64,000 nt of DNA from Nitrosomonas halophila. Its GTDB lineage: Bacteria > Pseudomonadota > Gammaproteobacteria > Burkholderiales > Nitrosomonadaceae. This document shows positions 1 to 7,146 of this stretch, piece after piece; position 1 is the first letter of the stretch, and the number at the start of each line of letters is the position of its first letter. The stretch is taken from positions 1 to 64,000 of the forward strand of contig NZ_FNOY01000004.1 of assembly GCF_900107165.1 (NCBI RefSeq), in the 5' to 3' direction. A program made the translations under genes and the position numbers. Below the pieces are notes generated by a model, which saw only the letters and a program-made list of their open reading frames with translations, had not been told where the DNA came from and ran no database searches.

Positions 1-690
1 CTTTTTCGCGATCACCTTCAGGTACGGCTTCCACATATCCGAACAGACGTACTTGAGCTCGGCGCTGCGCTCCTGGCCAAACCAACGGAAGAAACCCAGC
101 AGGGTCTTCAACTTGCGCTCCTTGCCTATCCACAGCAACCGCTTGCAGTGGCTGTCGATTTGGTAGACCAAGGTCAGATACTTGTGCCCCTTCTTCCAGG
201 CGATTTCGTCAATCCCGATGGCGCGTACACCGCTAAGGTCCCGGTGCTCACGTCCCCACTGCACAGCCATCTCCACCGAGCGAAAGACACTCTCCCAAGA
301 GGTGCGGAACACCTCGGCGGTCTCTTTCCAACTCAAACGCTTCGCCCAACCGGCCAGGAACCAACCCATGGCTTGTGTCAGGGGCCGTTTGCCCAGCGCC
401 CACGGCATTGATTCGACCCGCACCCCGCATTTGGGGCAATCAACCCGGCGCGGGGCATACACCAGATAGGTCTTGATACCCCACAGCGGAACAAACTCAA
501 AACGCCTTTGCCCAAGACGGTCGTACCCAGCCCTTGGCATACCACAGACCGAGCATACGGCACGGCTGTTACGCCTCTCCACCACCTCGATCTCCAGATG
601 GGGAGTTTCTTTGCTGCCACCCCAGCGAACGCCAGCATAGACAAATGACTTGAATTTCTGCAGATGGTTTAAGATAGTCTGGATCTGCAT
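1..690 (-). CDS. ISL3-family transposase, C-terminal part cut by window edge
   Basis: The reverse strand is open from an ATG at 690 to the window edge, giving 230 visible residues with no stop. The N-terminus has a zinc-finger-like region with paired cysteines (CSVCG, then CPKCG), followed by a helix-turn-helix-like stretch (LSWKETAEVFRTSWESV) and the start of a DDE catalytic domain (GIDEIAWKKGHKY, whose first Asp is the expected catalytic residue). This order is that of ISL3 transposases, which cut and paste the element. The remaining catalytic residues lie beyond the edge, so activity cannot be judged. Confidence 0.88.
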   Translation of the reverse strand, partial: MQIQTILNHLQKFKSFVYAGVRWGGSKETPHLEIEVVERRNSRAVCSVCGMPRAGYDRLGQRRFEFVPLWGIKTYLVYAPRRVDCPKCGVRVESMPWALGKRPLTQAMGWFLAGWAKRLSWKETAEVFRTSWESVFRSVEMAVQWGREHRDLSGVRAIGIDEIAWKKGHKYLTLVYQIDSHCKRLLWIGKERKLKTLLGFFRWFGQERSAELKYVCSDMWKPYLKVIAKK

Positions 691-1435
691 CCCGCTCTCT
701 CCTGTGAAGTTGTTTGTGTCGCAACTTCATCTTCTCAGAGATTGGGCGGGGTGCTCCACTATCACCGGCCATGGTCTTACAAAAGGCGCTTTCGGTTACC
801 CACAAATTCTGCCGAGGAGCCAAAATTACATAAAACCCTACAGCAATGTTCAGTATATAACACAATCGTTTCACAACTCAAGCCCTAAAATTTCCTGGCG
901 CGGACTGGCCACGAAACCGCAAGATAAAACCCGCTACAAGGGTTTGAATTTACACTCTCACGATATAACCACTCCGTAAGTATTGATAAAAAACAGAATT
1001 CAACACGCAACACGATTAAAAACCACTCTCTGCAAAAGGGTAATAAAAAAATTGCAACTATTCAACCATCCTCCACTATCCACTACTAAGCAGGTGGCCA
1101 AAGAAAAGAAGCAGCAGCAGAGTAATATTAGTTGCCAATCGGTGCGCTTGCGCACCGCAAAACCACAATAGCCAAGCTGCAGGTATCACTCACAACTCTC
1201 CTGCACAACCGCCAGCAAACTTCAATTCCGCCCCGCTCACACCGGCGGCACGGCAAGATCCATAGCCAGACAAACATAGCCGACGCAATCCATCATGCCA
1301 TCACATTATCCAGACGCGGAGCGCTGCAATGACTTACAGCTTTAGTCCGATCACGGTAAAATCCCGATTAAAAATAATTTTTCAGTATCATCAATTTATA
1401 TAAAATGGCTCGGGTTTTGTAATAAGGGAGGGTGG
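691..1435. other. Gene-poor spacer between ISL3 and exoD
   Basis: This stretch holds no convincing coding sequence. Short open frames here lack ribosome binding sites and recognisable content. It contains the probable ISL3 end and a perfect palindrome at 1140-1157 (CGGTGCGC-TT-GCGCACCG) that resembles other GGTGCGC-type repeats in the window. Confidence 0.6.
799..821. repeat. Candidate terminal inverted repeat of the ISL3 element
   Basis: About 110 bases upstream of the transposase start lies an ACCCACA...GCCGAGGAGCC stretch that resembles ISL3 element ends as I recall them. The partner end is outside the window, so this is a weak assignment. Confidence 0.3.
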
Positions 1436-2050
1436 ATGGAAAATAAAGAACGCAACACATCTGAATTGTTGCAATTAATCGTGGTACAGAACACCAATGC
1501 AGTCATTACAGTCAATCAAATAAAAAACTCACTGCATGAGCGAGGATTTGGCGTTTTACTGGCCATTGCCGCCCTGCCGCTTTGCCTGCCCGTTCCCGTC
1601 CCGCCGGGATACACGACCTTCTTTTCAATCCCACTTTTCATTTTCTCGATACAAATGATGTGGGGCATGCAGGCGCCCTGGATTCCCAAATGGCTGGCCG
1701 ACAAGGAGATCAAGAAAGACAATCTGGAAAAATTAGTCAGCAAGGCGATGCCCTGGTTGCGCAAAATTGAAAGTTACCTGCATCCCAGGCTGACCTACAT
1801 CAGCGTGCACGCCTGGGAACGCATCATCGGGATTTTCTCGTTCATCTTCTCCATTTCCATCGCGCTCCCCATTCCCCTGACCAATTTTCCACCCGGCTGG
1901 GGCATACTCATCATGTCGCTGGGACTGCTCAGCAAGGATGGCCTCACCATCATCGTCGGCATGATTGTCGGCACCATCGGCATTGGCATCACGGTTGTAG
2001 TGCTCGCCCTGCTATGGATGGGTATTTCCATGCCGTCCTTTTATGGTTGA
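1436..2050 (+). CDS. Exopolysaccharide synthesis protein, ExoD family
   Basis: The 204-residue inner-membrane protein matches the ExoD family (PF06055). It shows the conserved PLCLPVPVPPGYTT segment near residues 50-65, and a second related segment (ALPIPLTNFPPGWGI) near 145-160 suggests an internal duplication. Several hydrophobic helices follow. A strong AGGGAGG ribosome binding site stands just before the ATG. ExoD proteins are needed for normal exopolysaccharide production in rhizobia, but their biochemical activity is unknown. The gene stands alone, just upstream of the sigma-54-linked envelope genes. Confidence 0.88.
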   Translation: MENKERNTSELLQLIVVQNTNAVITVNQIKNSLHERGFGVLLAIAALPLCLPVPVPPGYTTFFSIPLFIFSIQMMWGMQAPWIPKWLADKEIKKDNLEKLVSKAMPWLRKIESYLHPRLTYISVHAWERIIGIFSFIFSISIALPIPLTNFPPGWGILIMSLGLLSKDGLTIIVGMIVGTIGIGITVVVLALLWMGISMPSFYG

Positions 2051-2171
2051 TCGAAGCACATGTCGATTTCTTTTACACTGCCCGCACCCGTCTTGACTCC
2101 ATCCTGAACCACTCTGAGATTCCTTTTTATAAACATTCTGTTACACACCACCGCCGCGCCCCTAAATGACT

Positions 2172-2186
2172 TGGCACATATTTTGC
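2172..2186 (+). promoter_or_regulatory. Sigma-54 (-24/-12) promoter for the lytic transglycosylase
   Basis: The sequence TGGCACATATTTTGC has invariant GG (2173-2174) and GC (2185-2186) exactly ten bases apart and matches the sigma-54 consensus closely. It lies about 170 bases before the transglycosylase start, in otherwise non-coding DNA. A TTTACACTG sequence at 2072-2080 may be an upstream activator site, because the same 9-mer occurs upstream of the PEP-CTERM gene promoter. Confidence 0.8.
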
Positions 2187-2355
2187 TTATATTAGTATTG
2201 TATGGAAATGTATGCCCATGAATCATTTTCAGTCACGCTTCAGACAAAATGATTATCGCGTTCATGGTGCAGGTTTGACAGCTGGCCACTGAAAGCAGCG
2301 TGGAGACATAAATAAGCACAAAACCCAGGGCGGAATATTCCAAGGAGATCTCAGC

Positions 2356-3234
2356 ATGCGCATCGATTCCAGATTATTAGCGATATGGTTGGGTTGCTTG
2401 ATGACAAGCAGTCTTGCATTGGCCCAGGATAAAGAAACGCCACCCAGTCAAATCACCCAGGACATCGAAATGCTCGTGGCGGAGGCCCGGCGCCACGAAC
2501 ATGGTGAAGGCGTTCCTCAAGACAGAGAGAAAGCGCTGGAATTGTATTGCCGCGCCGCGCAAAGGGGCTCGGCCGAGGGACAATACGCGCTGGGTTGGAT
2601 GTACGCCAACGGCCGGGGCGTTGCACGCAATGACAACATCGCCGCGCAATTACTCACCATGGCAGCCGCCCAGGAACATCTTCCCGCAAAAAAACTGCTG
2701 CAAATCATTCCGCCACCGGATGAAACCAAGACACACCTCCCCGATTGCTGGCAAACACACCTCCACCAACCAGCCAAAGAATTTTATGTCAGCCAGCCTG
2801 TCTTCGCATTGGTGCAGAAATTAGCTCCTCAGTACCAAATTGATCCGCATCTGGTACTGGCAGTCATTTCCGTGGAATCAGCCTTCAACACACAAGCCGT
2901 ATCCGCAAAAAACGCACAGGGGCTGATGCAGCTCATTCCCGCCACAGCGGAAAGATTTCAGGTCAAAGATGCATTCGACCCGGAGGAAAACATCAAGGGC
3001 GGCATGGCTTATTTAAGATGGCTACTGGCCTTTTTCCAAGGCGATGTCGCTTTAGTGGCCGCCGCATACAATGCCGGAGAAGGCGCCGTGGAAAAACATG
3101 GCGGCATCCCACCCTACCCGGAAACCATCGACTACGTCGAAAAGATTCTTGGCCGCTACCAGAAAACCACCCATCCCTACCAGCCTGAAGCCGCCAACAG
3201 AACTGCTTTTATTTTCACTCGCGCCGATCATTAA
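2356..3234 (+). CDS. Periplasmic lytic transglycosylase with Sel1 repeats (SLT domain)
   Basis: The 292-residue protein begins with a signal peptide (cleavage near SLALA-QD, residue 24). It continues with two Sel1-like TPR repeats (about 35-110; note AQRGSAEGQYALGWMYANG) and a C-terminal SLT transglycosylase domain (about 150-270). The catalytic Glu is in the VESAFN motif, and the family motifs GLMQLIPATA and AAYNAGEGAV are intact, so the enzyme should cleave the MurNAc-GlcNAc bond of peptidoglycan. AAGGAG stands 10 bases before the start. The sigma-54 promoter upstream suggests control by an NtrC-type activator. The partly overlapping frame at 2414-2824 is a shadow. Confidence 0.92.
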   Translation: MRIDSRLLAIWLGCLMTSSLALAQDKETPPSQITQDIEMLVAEARRHEHGEGVPQDREKALELYCRAAQRGSAEGQYALGWMYANGRGVARNDNIAAQLLTMAAAQEHLPAKKLLQIIPPPDETKTHLPDCWQTHLHQPAKEFYVSQPVFALVQKLAPQYQIDPHLVLAVISVESAFNTQAVSAKNAQGLMQLIPATAERFQVKDAFDPEENIKGGMAYLRWLLAFFQGDVALVAAAYNAGEGAVEKHGGIPPYPETIDYVEKILGRYQKTTHPYQPEAANRTAFIFTRADH

Positions 3235-3490
3235 GGACTGCTCGACCACAAATAGAGTCGGCATTCTGCGCACTTGACCTTTGCGCAGACGGATTCTCCC
3301 AATCAGCTCTCCAGTTGTACCCTCTCACCACACCACTACGATCCAGAAAGATTAGGCAACCCAAGCATGCGGGCCACACTCCACAGCCGGCACTCGAAGC
3401 GCATTTGCTCGTAACATCGGACAAATATTTGCACAGTTTTATTCAAGCAGCAACGCCAAACAGAAATCACTACAGACAAAAGACCAAATT

Positions 3491-3514
3491 ATTTGTCTCT
3501 TTTAAGAGACAAAT
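3491..3514. promoter_or_regulatory. 24-bp near-perfect palindrome upstream of the FeeM-like gene
   Basis: ATTTGTCTCTT and its exact complement AAGAGACAAAT are separated by two bases. The loop is too short for a good terminator and no U-tract follows. It lies about 125 bases upstream of the sigma-54 promoter at 3638, a typical distance for an enhancer-binding site, so an activator binding site is possible. The rest of 3235-3775 is AT-rich and non-coding. Confidence 0.45.
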
Positions 3515-3637
3515 AAAATACAAACAGAACAATTAGTTAGTTACGGTAAGTGGTTTTTCTCACAAATATGGCGACAAATATCGTAGACACCATCCAAAAA
3601 TATTAATAACGCACTGATTAAACAACAATTATATTGA

Positions 3638-3652
3638 TGGCACGAATATTGC
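3638..3652 (+). promoter_or_regulatory. Sigma-54 (-24/-12) promoter for the FeeM-like synthase
   Basis: TGGCACGAATATTGC matches the sigma-54 consensus TGGCACG-N4-TTGC at every fixed position, with GG (3639-3640) and GC (3651-3652) ten bases apart. It is about 125 bases before the start of the FeeM-like gene and is the best sigma-54 site seen in the window. Confidence 0.85.
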
Positions 3653-3775
3653 TTATTTTTCGTCAGTGCCTCACTTTATAACTGAATTTTATCACCCTCC
3701 CTACTCACTGATGCAGAACTTTATAGACTGACATGCATTTGATTCGAACAAATATTCTATGAGGAATCGCCACCC

Positions 3776-4669
3776 ATGCTGACCAGTAATCAAACCCAGC
3801 CAGGAACTTCAAGAAAGACCCTTCGACAAACGCACCCGATACCAGATCAATATTCCTCAAATTACATGGCATTTGAAAGAACAGCAGAACCCCTTCCTGC
3901 TCTGCAATATCGCCCATCGCAAAACTGGATACCCCCCACAGACCGAGCGGCCCAGACAGATTGTTTATTGCAAACTGATAGCTACAGCATTCATCTGGTA
4001 AGTACGCTCAAGCAACGCATCAAAGCCAGCACTCTCATCAAGCGCATGTACGCCTCTCGCGGCTACCAGACTGACAGCGCGTCAGTCTTCTCTGCAATCC
4101 CTTTTCAGTACACTTACGAAGCACGCTGCGGGCAGCAAATCATTGGCACATTGACTTTAACCATAGATAGCAACAATGGATTGCTTGCCGATACACTTTA
4201 CAAATCCGAACTGGACCAATTCCGTGAACAGGGACACAAGCCATGTGAGGTATCAAAATTAGCCTTCGCTCCCAACAGCAGCTCCAAGGAAATCTTTGCA
4301 GCCTTGTTTCACATTGCCTATCTCTACGCACACGTACTGCATGATGCACAGGATGCCTTTATTGAAATCAATCCACGCCATATGTCTTTTTACCGGCGCA
4401 TGCTGGGCTTCTGCCAAATTGGACAGCAACAAACCTGCCCCCGGGTCAATGCCCCAGCAGTACTACTTCATTTGGATTTGGAATACATGGGCGCGCAAAT
4501 TACCTCCATGGCAGGGCAACTCAAACGGAGGGAAAGAAGCATATACCCCCTCTTTCTCACACGAAGCGAAGAAGAGGGGGTTATTCAGAGAATACAACCC
4601 AAAAAAACAATCACACACACGCGGCGTGAGTTCTATACCGATACTCGATTATCGCTGGCAAAAACATGA
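3776..4669 (+). CDS. FeeM-like long-chain N-acyl amino acid synthase (GNAT fold)
   Basis: The 297-residue protein resembles the FeeM/N-acyl amino acid synthase family, which joins a fatty acyl group from acyl-ACP to an amino acid. The diagnostic region is EINPRHMSFYRRMLGF near residues 200-215, preceded by a GNAT-like core with GTLTLTIDS and CEVSKLAFAP. The first 70 residues are polar and probably disordered. A GAGGA site precedes the ATG. The last 21 bases before the convergent hydrolase gene are non-coding. Near the 3' end, inside the coding sequence, a 10-bp inverted repeat (4545-4554 with 4572-4581) could form a strong hairpin. The substrate is not readable from sequence. It is one of three acyltransferase-fold genes in the window. 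Confidence 0.75.
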   Translation: MLTSNQTQPGTSRKTLRQTHPIPDQYSSNYMAFERTAEPLPALQYRPSQNWIPPTDRAAQTDCLLQTDSYSIHLVSTLKQRIKASTLIKRMYASRGYQTDSASVFSAIPFQYTYEARCGQQIIGTLTLTIDSNNGLLADTLYKSELDQFREQGHKPCEVSKLAFAPNSSSKEIFAALFHIAYLYAHVLHDAQDAFIEINPRHMSFYRRMLGFCQIGQQQTCPRVNAPAVLLHLDLEYMGAQITSMAGQLKRRERSIYPLFLTRSEEEGVIQRIQPKKTITHTRREFYTDTRLSLAKT

Positions 4670-4690
4670 TCACAGACGCGCCTGCTGCAT

Positions 4691-5986
4691 TTATTCAGCA
4701 GCAAAAGGAGCTTGGCAATCTTCAAGGCACATCAGATCGCGCAACTCGTTATTTCTGTCATCTGTAACAAGCCGCCGCACCCAATCTGTCAGCCTAACAC
4801 CCTCTGCACTGCTCTCCAGGTAGAAATAACCATCTGGTGGCACGGGCTTGAACAGATCTATCAATGCTGCATGGAACACTCCTGCACCTATGTAGTAATT
4901 TACATTTCCACTGGCAGCGACTCCATCAAAAGTGTCGCGCATTCTGACATGCCATTGCAGCCATATTTCGGGAGGTATATTGCTCCACCCCTCTGGATTG
5001 TTAGTTCCCGCATCGGTTTGTAGCATAATATTCAAGAAAAATGCTTGAATACCATCCCACGCAGTGGAATAAAAGGCAAATCGACTCCTTTTGAAATGGC
5101 CAGACAAGTCTGTCACCAGCTGCTGATAAAAAGTATTTGCATCATAGCCACCGACACGATCAATACCGGGGATCCAGGTCGCCAGCGTATCCCTAACCCC
5201 CCAAGGCCCTCCGTCGACCGAATTAAAGACTCGATCGACAAAAGGTTGTGTGAATACCCCCGCAGCCGCATCTACCAGCAAGGCAACGATAGCTCTATTT
5301 GGATAAAGGCTTTGCAATCGCGAGAAATTAAGCACGGCACCATAAGCACCTGCGCTGGAACCTGCTATCAGCACTTTCTCAGCACTTTTTCTGTCAAGAT
5401 TCTGCTTCATCCATTCCCTGACCGCCATGAAATTATCGAATCCCCGATGCTGAACCATTACCGGGTTGCCGGAATTCACGAACCCAAGTGGATCACTGTA
5501 CAGCATGTCACGCGAACCGATATGCACATCGCCAGTACAATACGGAATAAAGATGATATTCCATTCGCGAGTGGGATTGTCTTCGCGCGCAAGATCCATG
5601 ATACCGCCGACTATTTCTGGCATATTTTCCGCTTCAATGGTCGGGTTATAAACCGGGCGCACGCCTGCCACCAAGGAAGTCAAGCAAGTCGCATCATTCC
5701 AGCACGCCCCACCTCCATTGAAATAGATCAGTGTCTTGTCTTTCTTGACACCCTCCCGGAAATAGAAATGAAAAGGCTGATTGGGTATACCCATTTCGTC
5801 CGGCAAATAGCTGAATGCGCAGCCTGGTTTGATACTTCTATCTTGACCATTATCATCTACCACGGTCATTGACGTACTTGAAACTTCTATTTTCTGCCAA
5901 CCACTTGCAGCCACATTGAAAGCCAATAACACACACAAAAGATTCACCGAGAATTTTACAAACCCCTGAAGTCGGATCATATCCAT
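4691..5986 (-). CDS. Secreted pectinacetylesterase/Notum-family serine hydrolase
   Basis: The 431-residue protein starts with a signal peptide or anchor (hydrophobic residues about 10-26). It carries the hallmarks of the pectinacetylesterase/Notum family (PF03283): an oxyanion motif FNGGGACW (about 89-96), the nucleophile motif GSSAGA with Ser near 211, and a late FHAAL histidine. The family removes acyl esters from polysaccharides (pectin acetyl groups) or, in Notum, from a lipidated protein. The ATG at 5986 is preferred over an upstream TTG because GGGAGG lies seven bases before it. It follows the PEP-CTERM gene on the same strand, and a hairpin separates the two. Confidence 0.82.
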   Translation of the reverse strand: MDMIRLQGFVKFSVNLLCVLLAFNVAASGWQKIEVSSTSMTVVDDNGQDRSIKPGCAFSYLPDEMGIPNQPFHFYFREGVKKDKTLIYFNGGGACWNDATCLTSLVAGVRPVYNPTIEAENMPEIVGGIMDLAREDNPTREWNIIFIPYCTGDVHIGSRDMLYSDPLGFVNSGNPVMVQHRGFDNFMAVREWMKQNLDRKSAEKVLIAGSSAGAYGAVLNFSRLQSLYPNRAIVALLVDAAAGVFTQPFVDRVFNSVDGGPWGVRDTLATWIPGIDRVGGYDANTFYQQLVTDLSGHFKRSRFAFYSTAWDGIQAFFLNIMLQTDAGTNNPEGWSNIPPEIWLQWHVRMRDTFDGVAASGNVNYYIGAGVFHAALIDLFKPVPPDGYFYLESSAEGVRLTDWVRRLVTDDRNNELRDLMCLEDCQAPFAAE

Positions 5987-6007
5987 TACCAATCCTCCCA
6001 AATGTAA

Positions 6008-6039
6008 AAGGCCACCGCATATTATTATGCGATGGCCTT
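6008..6039 (-). terminator. Hairpin terminator after the PEP-CTERM gene
   Basis: On the reverse strand, AAGGCCATCGCATA pairs with TATGCGGTGGCCTT (one mismatch) around a four-base loop and is followed by TTTTACATTT. It lies 37 bases past the PEP-CTERM stop, so it probably ends or attenuates transcription before the hydrolase gene. Confidence 0.7.
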
Positions 6040-6075
6040 CAGAAAATTAATTTGAATACTTCAGAGTTGAGTTGC

Positions 6076-6936
6076 CTAGACAGCAATACGGCGCTGCCTT
6101 CTTCCTATACCAAGACCAACAAGTCCCAGGCCCAATAATGCCAATGTTGCCGGCTCCGGCACATCTACAAACGTGCCACCGGAAATATCAGCGGTTCCGC
6201 CAAAACACCAATCGCCTTGACCAGCAGTACCATCAAAGCAACTTCCATTTACCACAGCTGTATCAAACTGGTTCAAACGGCTTCTCAGGTTTGAAAATGA
6301 AGCAGTAATATCTATATCCGCAAAACCGCCGCTGCCATCAGCTACAGAATTTCCATTCAAAAAGCTTGCCACTGAACCAATGCCAAAGCTACCGCTCAAG
6401 TCAACATCATAGAGTCCAGCAGTACTGCCAGAAAGGACCTCTGCTCCGACCAAAGTTCCTGTGCCGATAATATCGCCATTATTGTTGAATCTAGCCCATT
6501 CAGTCAATCCACCAATAGCGATTAAGTTACCTGGAGAACCAGCTGCATTGGTTAGTAAATTCGAAAGCGGTGCATCGGCACGATAGATATCAATCACACC
6601 CGTATCAAACGAAACCGCCGACCCACCTGATTCTACAAAACCAGCAGAGTTGTTAAACGTGGCAATGTAATACAAAGTACAAGTGCCGCCACCGGCACAA
6701 TAACTGGTTTCGCCGTTAACAGTTGTAATTTGGCCATAGGCAGTTACATTCTGACCGTTTCCATCAATTAGTGTTTGAGCCAAAGTAGCTGTCTCAAAAT
6801 GAAAGTTATCTGGGTTATCACCTAAAGCACCAAAATCAATACCCCCGACAACAATAGCATTAGCCGACATCGAGGCAACCAAAGCACCACCCGCAAGGGT
6901 AGCAATCGCCATTTTCTTAAATTTGTTTATCATCAT
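6076..6936 (-). CDS. PEP-CTERM sorting domain protein, exosortase substrate
   Basis: The 286-residue exported protein has an N-terminal signal peptide ending near SANA (residue 27) and a Gly/Ser/Thr/Asn-rich middle typical of a secreted beta-sheet protein. Its tail is a classic PEP-CTERM signal: VPEPATLALL, a hydrophobic GLGLVGLGIG helix, and a basic RRQRR end. Exosortase is expected to cut at this motif and release or attach the protein at the surface. Two internal Cys pairs could form disulfides. AAGGAG precedes the start. A sigma-54 promoter lies about 80 bases upstream. No function can be assigned to the body of the protein. Confidence 0.93.
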   Translation of the reverse strand: MMINKFKKMAIATLAGGALVASMSANAIVVGGIDFGALGDNPDNFHFETATLAQTLIDGNGQNVTAYGQITTVNGETSYCAGGGTCTLYYIATFNNSAGFVESGGSAVSFDTGVIDIYRADAPLSNLLTNAAGSPGNLIAIGGLTEWARFNNNGDIIGTGTLVGAEVLSGSTAGLYDVDLSGSFGIGSVASFLNGNSVADGSGGFADIDITASFSNLRSRLNQFDTAVVNGSCFDGTAGQGDWCFGGTADISGGTFVDVPEPATLALLGLGLVGLGIGRRQRRIAV

Positions 6937-7013
6937 CTTGCTCCTTAAATTTCCGTCTAATGAAACTTACATATCACTCATGAAGACTAGAGTTCTAGCT
7001 CACTTCAATAAAA

Positions 7014-7028
7014 GCAAGTTGCATGCCA
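7014..7028 (-). promoter_or_regulatory. Sigma-54 (-24/-12) promoter for the PEP-CTERM gene
   Basis: Read on the reverse strand, TGGCATGCAACTTGC has GG and GC ten bases apart and differs from consensus only at the sixth base. It is 78 bases upstream of the PEP-CTERM start. Further upstream on this strand is TTTACACTG (7117-7109), also found before the transglycosylase promoter. Confidence 0.8.
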
Positions 7029-7146
7029 CTTCATTAAAAAGATATAAATGATATATATTACAATAGGTTATTATTTACTTATTTGCCGAAAGGCGCTCGG
7101 CACATCAACAGTGTAAAGAATTCCGACAGGGCTAAAAATGCAAATA

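Noticed and set aside
1132-1332. 66-residue frame upstream of exoD
   Set aside because: It runs across a palindromic repeat and has no start signal or family features.
1406-1420. Sigma-54-like sequence TGGCTCGGGTTTTGT before exoD
   Set aside because: The -12 element ends GT instead of GC, and the start site would fall on the ribosome binding site.
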